Source of the DNA: Jezberella montanilacus
GTDB lineage: Bacteria > Pseudomonadota > Gammaproteobacteria > Burkholderiales > Burkholderiaceae_B
DNA length: 64,000 bases
Direction of reading: 5' to 3'
Assembly: GCF_003003055.1 (NCBI RefSeq)
Contig: NZ_PVTV01000012.1
Location: forward strand, 62,001-126,000
The stretch's first letter is position 1. Each line of letters opens with the position of its first letter. The position numbers were made by a program, and so were the translations under genes. Positions 9,041-17,221 of the stretch are shown here, one piece after another. The notes beneath the pieces were generated by a model. That model was given only the letters and a program-made list of their open reading frames with translations, had not been told where the DNA came from and ran no database searches.

Positions 9041-9754
9041 ATGAATACTTACGACGGCGCCTACCGATACGCGATTTACTTCTGCCCTGCGCCCGATAGC
9101 GCTTGGTGGCAAGCCGGCAGCAAGTGGCTAGGCCGTTGCGCCTGGACTGAGGAAGCCTACACCCAGCCCAAGATACCCGGACTGACTGCGAACGAGTTTG
9201 CAACCCGAACCGCAGATCCTCGACGCTATGGTTGGCACGCAACCTTGAAAGCACCTTTCAGTCTGAACACTGGAGTGAGCTTGCAAGACCTTCGAGCAGC
9301 CGTCGCTGGTTTAGCAGCGCGCTTAACTCAAATCAGTAACCTCAAACTACACCCCGTTAAATTGGGGCACTTCATCGCTTTAGTTCCAAAGCTTGCAGAT
9401 CAAGCAACCGAGATCCGCCTGATCGCGCAACAGACTGTCGAACATTTGCAACCGCTTGCGCGCCCTCTGTCTGACGATGACATTGCTCGTCGCCGTCAAA
9501 GCAGACTAACCCCCGAGCAAGACGCGTTGATGTTGCGCTGGGGCTATCCCTACGTCATGGATCAATTTAAATTCCACATGTCCTTGACGGATCGACTGGA
9601 TCAGCTGTCCGAGGCAGGCGTCGCGAATATTCTTGAGGCAGCGAGTCAGCATTTTGGACAATTGCCTGATTTAAACCTCGATGGTTTAGCGATTTTTGCT
9701 GAGCCCATCAAGGGTGGCGATTTCCGACTCGTCGAGATTCATAATTTGAGGTAA
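9041..9754 (+). CDS. DUF1045 phosphonate-operon 2H phosphoesterase
   Basis: Member of the DUF1045 family found in phn operons, part of the 2H phosphoesterase superfamily (related to 2'-5' RNA ligase-like cyclic phosphodiesterases). Both catalytic His motifs are visible: HATLKAPF at about 66-73 (H66, T68) and HMSLT at 179-183 (H179, S181), in a 237-residue protein. Since phnP is not seen near this operon, it may open 5-phosphoribosyl 1,2-cyclic phosphate, the product of PhnJ. That role is inferred from context and chemistry. It starts 18 bases after phnF. Confidence 0.85.
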   Translation: MNTYDGAYRYAIYFCPAPDSAWWQAGSKWLGRCAWTEEAYTQPKIPGLTANEFATRTADPRRYGWHATLKAPFSLNTGVSLQDLRAAVAGLAARLTQISNLKLHPVKLGHFIALVPKLADQATEIRLIAQQTVEHLQPLARPLSDDDIARRRQSRLTPEQDALMLRWGYPYVMDQFKFHMSLTDRLDQLSEAGVANILEAASQHFGQLPDLNLDGLAIFAEPIKGGDFRLVEIHNLR

Positions 9755-9796
9755 CGTGTGACGTATCACCAAAGACAAATCCCGTGAGATCGCACC

Positions 9797-10435
9797 ATGT
9801 ACTTACCTGCACACTTTGATCAGCAAGATCCCGAAGAATTAGCAGCACTGGTCAAGGCATATCCCCTGGCCACCATGGTAACCATGAACGGCGATGAGCT
9901 CGTTGCAAACCATATCCCCTACTTGTTAACCGGGCCTTTAGTGCCTGGTGCAACGCTTAAGGGGCACGTTGCGAAAAACAACGACGTCTGGCAACACGCC
10001 GACTCTGCCAAAGATATTCTTTTGGTATTTCAGGGATCAAGCGCCTACATCACGCCCAACTGGTATCCGTCAAAACAAGAGCACCACCAAGTTGTGCCGA
10101 CCTACAACTATGTCGTCGTACATGTTTACGGTAAGTTGTCGGTTTACCATGACCGACCAAGCAAACTGGCCATCGTTGATCACCTGACTCAGTCGATGGA
10201 AAAAACACGCTCCAGTACCTGGAAGGTAGGCGACGCGCCACCAGACTTCATCGAGAAAATGCTTGACGCGATTGTGGGTGTAGATGTCACGGTGACCCGT
10301 ATTCAGGCCAAATGGAAAATCAATCAAAATCGCTCCGCGACTGACCGCGAAGGGGTTGCAGACGGTTTAGAGCAGTCAGCGCTTTCTGATGCAGACAGGC
10401 AGATGAGTGAGCTGGTTCGCTGGGGCCAACACTGA
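9797..10435 (+). CDS. PaiB-like FMN-binding protein
   Basis: The 212-residue protein matches the PaiB family (FMN-binding split-barrel fold), named after a Bacillus regulator of sporulation and protease genes. The opening MYLPAHF is followed by LATMVTMNGDELVANHIPYLL, then LVFQGSSAYITPNWYPSK and VPTYNYVVVHVYG, all typical. No DNA-binding domain is visible, so a direct regulatory role is doubtful and an FMN-linked or detoxifying role is equally possible. It lies 42 bases after the DUF1045 gene on the same strand and may be read through from phnF, though its function does not suggest a phosphonate role. Confidence 0.85.
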   Translation: MYLPAHFDQQDPEELAALVKAYPLATMVTMNGDELVANHIPYLLTGPLVPGATLKGHVAKNNDVWQHADSAKDILLVFQGSSAYITPNWYPSKQEHHQVVPTYNYVVVHVYGKLSVYHDRPSKLAIVDHLTQSMEKTRSSTWKVGDAPPDFIEKMLDAIVGVDVTVTRIQAKWKINQNRSATDREGVADGLEQSALSDADRQMSELVRWGQH

Positions 10436-10453
10436 ACGTCTGACGCTAGTCGA

Positions 10454-11449
10454 TCAGCCCAGGCTGGCAATATTGATAAGCGTTTTGCGGTCATGCCAGC
10501 GCTGCAAATTATCAATAAAGACCTGCGCGACTCGAGCAACGATACCGTCTGAAAACCCCGCAGTATGCGGGCTGCAAATCACATTCTGCATGTCCCAGAG
10601 TGGTGATTCTTTTGGCAAGGGCTCCTGGGCAAAGACATCAAGAAACGCGCCTGCGAGTTTCCCACTGTTCAAGGCTGCAATCATCGCTGGCTCATCAATC
10701 ACCGCACCACGTGACACATTGATAACATGAGCAGTCGGCTTCATCTTGGCCAGAGCATGGGCACTCAACAGATTGGTAGTCTGTGCGGTGAGCGGACAGG
10801 CGAGAATTAGCCAATCAGTTGTCGGAAGGATCTCTTCAAATTTCTCAAACGCGACAAACTCAACACCACCCTCACGTTCTTGCGCAGTGCGACGAACCGC
10901 GACAATGTTTAGTCCGATTGCGCTTAACCACGCGCCCAATTTTTGGCCGATGGGCCCCCAGCCTACGATGGTCGCAGTTTGCCCCTCCAGCTCGGGTGGC
11001 ATGCTGGTTTTAATAAAAGGCATCCATTCGTGTGCACGTTGCGCCTCAGCCAACTGAGGAAACCGCCTTGCCAAACTCAGCAAACCCGTCAAGGCTGTTT
11101 GTGCAACCATCCCAGCGCTTGCGCCAGATGCAGTGGTAACCATCACTCCTTTGGCAAGCAAATCGAGAAAAACCTGACGATCAGCGCCGGCAGAATGGAT
11201 TTGCAGCCATTTCAATTCCTGAGCTTTGAGTAACGCATCGTAAAAAAACTGGGTAGCCGGCATGATGCGATGCTTGGTCGAATGACCCGTCACTTCCCGC
11301 GAAATAAACGCCACGTCAGGTGTTGCTGCACCTGAGTGAACGTCCTCGGCGGTCACGTGAGACCATCCCTCAAGTCCACAAATCGCACTGATTTTGACCC
11401 CGAGTTCGCGGGCGCTATGGTCAGACAGCAAGATCCTCAGCTTACTCAC
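10454..11449 (-). CDS. D-2-hydroxyacid dehydrogenase (NAD(P)-dependent, GhrA-like)
   Basis: Reduces a 2-oxo acid or oxidises a D-2-hydroxy acid with NAD(P)H. The 331-residue protein has the Rossmann loop GWGPIGQKLGAWL (about 165-177), the arginine segment NVSRGAVIDEPAM, and the catalytic Glu and His in FAQEPLPKESPLW and CSPHTAG. The start is GTG at 11449, overlapping the stop of the Bug receptor gene by 4 bases. It is the last of three co-directional genes with a class II aldolase, so it probably handles a product or substrate of that enzyme. The substrate cannot be named. Confidence 0.88.
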   Translation of the reverse strand: MSKLRILLSDHSARELGVKISAICGLEGWSHVTAEDVHSGAATPDVAFISREVTGHSTKHRIMPATQFFYDALLKAQELKWLQIHSAGADRQVFLDLLAKGVMVTTASGASAGMVAQTALTGLLSLARRFPQLAEAQRAHEWMPFIKTSMPPELEGQTATIVGWGPIGQKLGAWLSAIGLNIVAVRRTAQEREGGVEFVAFEKFEEILPTTDWLILACPLTAQTTNLLSAHALAKMKPTAHVINVSRGAVIDEPAMIAALNSGKLAGAFLDVFAQEPLPKESPLWDMQNVICSPHTAGFSDGIVARVAQVFIDNLQRWHDRKTLINIASLG

Positions 11450-12453
11450 TTTTCGCTTGCCCCTGAGCTTTCAACCACGGCCTTCCACTTCACATACTCC
11501 GCCTGAATAAAGGCCTTGAAAAATTCAGGGGACTTGCCAACCGGATCTGCTCCCTCTGACACGAAACGCTCCTCTAACCCGACCATCACTTCGTTCACAC
11601 TCTGGTTCAACTTAGTAATGATCTCTGGCGGTGTACCTGTCGGTGCAAGCATGCCAAACCATGAGCCCGACGAAAATCCTGGATAACCATTTTCAGCGAC
11701 GGTTGGCACATCGGGTAGCGAACGAGATCTGTTCAAGCTACTCACCACAAGCGGATTAAGCTTGCCAGCTTTAATTTGCCCAATCACAGAGGGGATCGTC
11801 GCGAACATAAAGTCGATTCGCCCAGCGATCAAATCATTGAGCGCCTCAGCCCCTTTGTAGGGGATATGCTGCGCGTCAACACCCAATAGATCCATCAACA
11901 TGACGCTCGACAAATGAGACGATGTACCTACCCCGGTCGACGAGTAGTTGATTTTGCCGTTCGCAGCCTTCGCGTAGGCAATAAATTCTTTGAAACTATG
12001 AACAGGCAATTTTGGACTGACCAGCAACACGTTCGGGACGTCTGCAATCAGAATCACGGGTGTCAATTCTGTCAGTGGGTTATAGCGAAGGTTTTTGAAA
12101 AGCGTCGGATTGACAGCGATGGGGCCAACCGAGGCTATCGTCAACGTGTAGCCGTCCGCTGCTGATCGGGCAACATACTCATTACCGATATTGCCGCCTG
12201 AGCCTGGTTTGTTCTCGACGATGAATGATTGTTTAAATTTTTCGGACAGTAATTGCCCAACGCTACGGGCAATTACGTCAGTTGTCCCACCTGCGGTGAA
12301 AGACACAACAATCTTGACAGGCTTAGTGGGATAGTCGTCCAGCCTGCTTTGTGCCTTGACGATCGTGGCTGGGCTCAGTAGTGCTAACGACACAAGCAAG
12401 ACGGACAGGGCGCCAGCGACACACCTTGCCCTCAATAGCCTAAGAGTCAGCAT
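11446..12453 (-). CDS. Bug/TctC-family tripartite tricarboxylate transporter receptor
   Basis: Periplasmic solute receptor of the large Bug family. ATG 12453 gives a signal peptide (about 1-34, hydrophobic VAGALSVLLVSLALLSPA, cleavage near VKAQS) followed by the family opening YPTKPVKIVVSFTAGGTTD and NKPGSGGNIGNEYVA. It is 335 residues long. No TctA or TctB membrane genes are near, so it is an orphan receptor, as is common in this order. It starts 4 bases after the class II aldolase stop and overlaps the dehydrogenase, so its ligand is probably the carboxylate used by those enzymes. Confidence 0.9.
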   Translation of the reverse strand: MLTLRLLRARCVAGALSVLLVSLALLSPATIVKAQSRLDDYPTKPVKIVVSFTAGGTTDVIARSVGQLLSEKFKQSFIVENKPGSGGNIGNEYVARSAADGYTLTIASVGPIAVNPTLFKNLRYNPLTELTPVILIADVPNVLLVSPKLPVHSFKEFIAYAKAANGKINYSSTGVGTSSHLSSVMLMDLLGVDAQHIPYKGAEALNDLIAGRIDFMFATIPSVIGQIKAGKLNPLVVSSLNRSRSLPDVPTVAENGYPGFSSGSWFGMLAPTGTPPEIITKLNQSVNEVMVGLEERFVSEGADPVGKSPEFFKAFIQAEYVKWKAVVESSGASEK

Positions 12454-12457
12454 ACTC

Positions 12458-13246
12458 TTAGTCTCGGTAAGAGGGGTCAAGCCGGTCAAGCTTGCGAAGC
12501 AAGGCTGGCCATTCCATGACACCATAGGGTCTGCGCGTACCCGGCTGATAATTGTTCCAGGTGTCTTCTAGCACAGGTTGAGACACCTTCATCAATGGCG
12601 TATTGCACGACAGGGATCCAATTTGCGCGCGACAAGCCAGCTCAAGCCTGTGCATCCAGTTAAACGCCTCACCAATGGTTCGCCCGACCGTCAGCGCGCC
12701 ATGGTTACGAAGGATCATTGCCTCGCCAGTCCCTAAATCTCGCACCAGCGACTCTTGTTCTGCCTCGTCAAGGACCACGCCTTCGTAATCGTGATAACTT
12801 ATTTTCAGAAACCGCATGGCTGTCTGCGTCAAAGGTAATAGACCACATTCAAGAGAAGAAATCGCCATTGAGGCCCAGCTGTGCGTATGAATCACGCAAC
12901 CGACTTCGGGGCGGGCATGGTGGACGGCACTATGAATCACAGCGCCCGCTTTATTAATCCCATAGTTCAATGAACCAAAATCAGGCTTGGTGAGAATGTT
13001 TCCGTGGTGATCCACCTTAAGCAAACTCGACGCAGTGATTTCTTCGTACATCATGCCATAGGCATTGATCAGATACGTGCCCTCTTCACCTGGCACCCGG
13101 GCTGAGATGTGGTTGGCCATCATGTCGGCCATGCCGTAGATCTCTACTAAGCGGTAACAAGCCGCCAGGTCTACTCGCGCTTGCCATTCAGCCTCAGAAA
13201 CCTTCCCTTTGAGCGATGGAATAGCCAAAATTCCTTGCTTGGTCAT
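12458..13246 (-). CDS. Class II aldolase/adducin family protein
   Basis: Zinc-dependent aldolase-fold protein of 262 residues. It shows NHISARVPG, the metal histidines in VIHTHSWASMAISSL (HTH) and a later RNHGALTVG. Family members cleave sugar phosphates (fuculose phosphate aldolase) or decarboxylate or epimerise related compounds; the substrate here is unknown. ATG 13246 has GGGAGA upstream and is preferred over GTG at 13273. It heads a three-gene unit with a Bug receptor and a 2-hydroxyacid dehydrogenase, which suggests use of a hydroxy or keto acid. Confidence 0.87.
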   Translation of the reverse strand: MTKQGILAIPSLKGKVSEAEWQARVDLAACYRLVEIYGMADMMANHISARVPGEEGTYLINAYGMMYEEITASSLLKVDHHGNILTKPDFGSLNYGINKAGAVIHSAVHHARPEVGCVIHTHSWASMAISSLECGLLPLTQTAMRFLKISYHDYEGVVLDEAEQESLVRDLGTGEAMILRNHGALTVGRTIGEAFNWMHRLELACRAQIGSLSCNTPLMKVSQPVLEDTWNNYQPGTRRPYGVMEWPALLRKLDRLDPSYRD

Positions 13247-13361
13247 GATGCTCGTCTCCCTTCTCGTTGGCACATCGTTCTTGCCAATTGGTTATGATTA
13301 ACAGTCGTCGTTGATTTGATCTAAATGGTTTTTAACTGCAGCGCCCGTAAGCGAGTGTAAA

Positions 13362-13715
13362 TTGACATCCAGAGCATTGTGCTTCTTCTTTGTGACAGTA
13401 GTCTTGACCTTGTCGGGCTGCGAGTCAAGTCATCTCTTTCAGCAATCCGCTGCCTTCTATCATCACGACCCTGCCCGACACGTTGCGGTGATTGACCGGC
13501 AAGAGATTAGCGTGATGCCTCGCAGCGAGAACACTTGGGAAGCCTACGGCGGTAATCCGGGTAAAGAAACCCAGCCAACCGGTAACGTACAGCAACGACA
13601 AATCAAAGCGATAGAGACCGTCTCACTTTGCAAGGTCGTTTCATCGGGATACGACGTCACACACGAAAAAGACCAGATGCTCTTGACAGCTCAAGTTGAC
13701 TGCTCGGCAAAATAG
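13362..13715 (+). CDS. Small putative lipoprotein of unknown function
   Basis: A 117-residue protein with a short hydrophobic N-terminus (ALCFFFVTVVLTLSGC) ending in a lipobox-like LSGC at residues 17-20, so it is probably a lipid-anchored periplasmic protein. The rest has no motif I recognise; two further cysteines occur near the C-terminus (SLCKVV, VDCSAK) and could form a disulfide. The start is TTG at 13362 with only a weak upstream ribosome site; TTG 13377 and GTG 13392 are alternatives. It stands alone, pointing toward the convergent transglutaminase gene. A real gene is likely but not certain. Confidence 0.55.
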   Translation: MTSRALCFFFVTVVLTLSGCESSHLFQQSAAFYHHDPARHVAVIDRQEISVMPRSENTWEAYGGNPGKETQPTGNVQQRQIKAIETVSLCKVVSSGYDVTHEKDQMLLTAQVDCSAK

Positions 13716-13733
13716 AGCTGATCGACCTCTGAT

Positions 13734-14624
13734 CTAAACGCCAATCTCCTCACAGGTCACGGCGATTTTTAATGCGTGATCGCCGCCCCCCCGGATGACG
13801 CCTCTTAAAGGTGAGACGTCGCCAAAATCCCGGCCAACTGCGAGCCGAACATGCTGATGTCTGGGGATCACGTTATTGGTGGGGTCCAACTCAAGCCAGC
13901 TGCCAGGGACACCAGGACAATAAACAGATACCCAAGCATGTGAAGCATCTGAGCCACGTAACTTGGTTTGTCCTGGGGCTGGCCGAGTAAGCAAATAGCC
14001 GCTGATATATTGCGCACTCAAACCGAGGGCCCGCAGACAACCGATCAAAATATGCGAAAAATCCTGGCAAACGCCTGCACGCTTGTTAAACGCCTCAGTG
14101 ATCGGAGTATCGACCGTCGTCGCAGTCGTTGAATAGGTGAAATCTTTATAGATGCGCTCATTAAGATCCAGGCAAGCCAATCCGATCGGACGCCCTCTTT
14201 TAAAGGACACCAGCGCATATTGTTTTAAAACCTCAAGCCTGGGCACATGAGGGCTTGAAAAGACGAACTCGGTTGCTGGCACATAGGGTCTATCAAGCAC
14301 GTAGCTCAATGATTCTGCCACCTCTTCCCAAGCGGGAGAATCATCCAAATTCAGGCTGATATAGCGATCCTCGATCTCTACTACCGATGATGCCCGCACC
14401 GACAAAGATGAATGAGGCGCGGCAATGGTAAAAAAAGTACGTATGTTGCCAAAAACATCTCGTCCCTCGGATCGATTGGTCGGATCGGGATCGACTGACA
14501 AGTCAGCACTGATGATTTTTTGCCATCGCGAGGTAAGCGGATGCAAATAGGCTAGATGATGTGCAAGCTCAACATCGGTTTGATAGCCATATATCGTCTC
14601 GTGTTCGATTTGTATGCGCGTCAT
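13734..14624 (-). CDS. Transglutaminase-like protein, amidoligase cluster
   Basis: Predicted cytoplasmic peptidase or amide-forming enzyme of the bacterial transglutaminase-like family (296 residues). An N-terminal beta domain (from MTRIQIEHETIYGY) precedes the papain-like core with Cys186 (AGVCQDFSH), His229 (ASHAWVSVY) and Asp247 (ELDPTN), so the triad is intact. Its start overlaps the stop of the ATP-grasp/alpha-E gene (ATGA). In related clusters these enzymes are thought to make or trim an amide-linked peptide together with the ATP-grasp enzyme; no substrate has been established. Confidence 0.9.
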   Translation of the reverse strand: MTRIQIEHETIYGYQTDVELAHHLAYLHPLTSRWQKIISADLSVDPDPTNRSEGRDVFGNIRTFFTIAAPHSSLSVRASSVVEIEDRYISLNLDDSPAWEEVAESLSYVLDRPYVPATEFVFSSPHVPRLEVLKQYALVSFKRGRPIGLACLDLNERIYKDFTYSTTATTVDTPITEAFNKRAGVCQDFSHILIGCLRALGLSAQYISGYLLTRPAPGQTKLRGSDASHAWVSVYCPGVPGSWLELDPTNNVIPRHQHVRLAVGRDFGDVSPLRGVIRGGGDHALKIAVTCEEIGV

Positions 14625-17203
14625 GATACGAAATGCCTATCTACGGCGTGTGCAAAAAACCGGTGGCTGATGCTGTCAGATAACTGCAGGGCAAAAAGCC
14701 CCAGTCCTTCAACACTTTGTACGATCTTAAGTACCTCCTCTTCTGAGGAGTCAATAGTCGGTATCGTCGACAAGATGCCTTCTGCATGCGGGATATGAGC
14801 GATCTCAGCGACGAGCTGATCAAGAATACAGACCAGAGCTCGAGGATTTGTCTGATCGTGCACGATCAAATCAATCAGAGCCAAAGTGTCTTGCTGCCGC
14901 TGATAGCGTCCACGGTAAGTAATCGAGCTATCAAAGAGGGTGAGCAGGCTATCAAATCCCCGAGGCGTATAAACCGCTGAGTGCTTGAAAAATGCCTTGA
15001 TCGTCGTGGTGAGGATAATCATGCGCTCGACTAACCTGCCCGCCGTCAGCATGTGCCAACCCAAATCACGAGTCATGCGATCAGATTGAAAGCCGACAAG
15101 CGCTGCTAACTGAACGCCAACAGCGTCGAGTAGCTCAATCGTATCAATGGCGGGCCTGTTCGCGAGGCTGATCGCTTTGCGCGCCTGCGCTCTCGTGTTG
15201 TTTTTCAGCGAGCCTTCGGCCCGAGGCACCATCAAATCAATGCCTAGTATTTTTTTCATCGCGTGCGCAATTTCCGCATGCTCGGCCGGCAATCTATCAC
15301 GCGCTGCTTTTAGTGTGAACTCAAGCAAGTCAATATGATCAGTCAACCCATTGTTACCGCGTAGGGTTAATCCACGAATGAGTGTCTTACCTAAGAGCGC
15401 GGCTGATCTGGTCAGATCTGGCGACACTGGCGGGATCATGCCGTGCTGTTCAAGCAGATCACTAACCGTATCGTTCAGCACAGGTAAACTATTTTGCTGA
15501 TCAGTGCTCATCAGCACTAACGCTTCTTTGGCTAAGCGCACCATGGACTCGCAACGCTCTGTATAACGCCCCAGCCAAAAGAGGTTTTCAGCCGAGCGGC
15601 TCGACACCAGTTGGTTAGACTCCGTCCATCGCGGCAGCTTGACTCGGCTCGGTAACATTGAATAGTCGTCAACAGACTGGTCCGTCATGACCCAGGTATC
15701 AAGCGTACTGCCCCCGCTTTGTATCGAGACGACATGAGGATCAACCGCTGCGATGCGGGTCATGCCTCCCGGTAAGGCTTCCCAGCCACCATTGCCATCC
15801 GCAATTAAATAGACACGCAGCATTGCCGTGCGAGGCGTCAGTTCCTGGCCGGACCAGGTTGGCGCTTGCGAAAAAGGTAAGTAACTCTGCGTCGTATATC
15901 TGTCTGGATCCAGATCAATGCGATCACGCAAATGTTGCAATTCTGGCGTATCGAGCAAACTGGCGATGACCGGAGGAAAGCCCTCTCGGCCATTGGTGCC
16001 AAAAGTCGGCTTCACAACCTGGGTATGCAGATCTTGTGAAATATCCTTCCAGGCGGCTCGCTCACCGCACCACCACGTGTGCAAGGAAGGCATCTTCAAT
16101 GGCTCACCCAAGAGATACTCGGATATCGATGGCAAAAAGCCCTGAACGGCGGGCGACTCGACGAATCGAGTGCCGAGGGCATTCGCCATCACAACATTGC
16201 CCGCGCGCACAGCTTGCAACAACCCGGGAACTCCCAGAGTCGAATCCGCCTTGAGTTCTAGTGGATCGCAATATTCGTCATCTATTCGTCTCAATAGTCC
16301 GTGTATTCGCTGCAAGCCATGCATCGTTTTTAAATACAGCTTGTCATCGCGCACAGTCAGATCAGCGCCTTCGACCAAAGCCAGGCCAAGGTAGCGCGCA
16401 AGGTAAGCATGTTCAAAATACGTGTCGCTTGACGGACCTGAGGTCAGCAAAGCGAGCCGAGCACCACCACCGGCGATTGCTGAGGCCGCCGTCCGTATCG
16501 AGTGAAGCAGTCGTTTGTAACTCGATGCCACATGCTGAATGCGCATCTCACGATAAGCCTCGGGAAACAACCCAGACGTAATCAAGCGATTCTCAAGCGT
16601 ATAACCGAGACCCGAAGGTGATTGGGTTCGCTGCCTGACCACCCACCATCTGCCATCAGGCCCCCGGGCAATATCGAAGGCAGCGACATGTAGATAGATA
16701 TCGCCCAGTGGTTTGACGTCTTTCATGCCTCGCAAATAGCCTGGATGGCCAAAGATCAGGGCTGCAGGCAGATAGCCCGCTTTGATCAACGTTTGTTCGC
16801 CGTAGATGTCATGAAGCATCAGATCCAGTAATTTCGCCCGCTGTGCGAGCGAACCAGCAATCAAGCGCCACTCTGGAGGAGTGATCAAAAGAGGCAGGGG
16901 ATTCAAAGACCAGGGACGCGTTTGACCTTTATTGTCGGCAAACACGTTGTAAGTCACGCCATTCTGCGCGATCAGGCGCGCAATGGTCTCGGCACTTTCG
17001 GGAAGTTGCTCGAGGCCATTTTGCCCAAGATATTGAAAAAAGGTTTTCCAGTGCGGCCGCAACTCATCTTGTAAATCACGGCATTCATCAAAGTGGCCGG
17101 TTTTGACAGCAGCAGTCAGCGCTAAAATATTTTTAATTAACTCATCTTGACCATTGGCATCAAGCTTTTCTGAGCCAAATTGAGAGGTCGATTGAAGCGA
17201 CAT
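14621..17203 (-). CDS. Circularly permuted ATP-grasp / alpha-E fusion protein
   Basis: An 860-residue fusion. Residues about 70-545 are a circularly permuted ATP-grasp domain (formerly DUF404/DUF407; segments NVFADNKGQTRPW, DLMLHDIYGEQTLI, LDLMLHDIYG). From about 555 (SAENLFWLGRYTERCESMVRL) to the end is an alpha-E helical domain. ATP-grasp members ligate carboxylates to amines through an acylphosphate; alpha-E has no known activity. The same two domains occur as separate genes at 20812 and 22290, so the window carries fused and split forms. It lies between two transglutaminase genes in one operon. Chemistry is inferred from fold. Confidence 0.9.
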   Translation of the reverse strand: MSLQSTSQFGSEKLDANGQDELIKNILALTAAVKTGHFDECRDLQDELRPHWKTFFQYLGQNGLEQLPESAETIARLIAQNGVTYNVFADNKGQTRPWSLNPLPLLITPPEWRLIAGSLAQRAKLLDLMLHDIYGEQTLIKAGYLPAALIFGHPGYLRGMKDVKPLGDIYLHVAAFDIARGPDGRWWVVRQRTQSPSGLGYTLENRLITSGLFPEAYREMRIQHVASSYKRLLHSIRTAASAIAGGGARLALLTSGPSSDTYFEHAYLARYLGLALVEGADLTVRDDKLYLKTMHGLQRIHGLLRRIDDEYCDPLELKADSTLGVPGLLQAVRAGNVVMANALGTRFVESPAVQGFLPSISEYLLGEPLKMPSLHTWWCGERAAWKDISQDLHTQVVKPTFGTNGREGFPPVIASLLDTPELQHLRDRIDLDPDRYTTQSYLPFSQAPTWSGQELTPRTAMLRVYLIADGNGGWEALPGGMTRIAAVDPHVVSIQSGGSTLDTWVMTDQSVDDYSMLPSRVKLPRWTESNQLVSSRSAENLFWLGRYTERCESMVRLAKEALVLMSTDQQNSLPVLNDTVSDLLEQHGMIPPVSPDLTRSAALLGKTLIRGLTLRGNNGLTDHIDLLEFTLKAARDRLPAEHAEIAHAMKKILGIDLMVPRAEGSLKNNTRAQARKAISLANRPAIDTIELLDAVGVQLAALVGFQSDRMTRDLGWHMLTAGRLVERMIILTTTIKAFFKHSAVYTPRGFDSLLTLFDSSITYRGRYQRQQDTLALIDLIVHDQTNPRALVCILDQLVAEIAHIPHAEGILSTIPTIDSSEEEVLKIVQSVEGLGLFALQLSDSISHRFFAHAVDRHFVS

Positions 17204-17221
17204 GTATGTAGAACTGTTGAA

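Noticed and set aside
9758-9769. GTGACGTATCAC inverted repeat before the PaiB-like gene
   Set aside because: Only GTGA/TCAC ends are symmetric, no second copy was seen, and no regulator can be linked to it.
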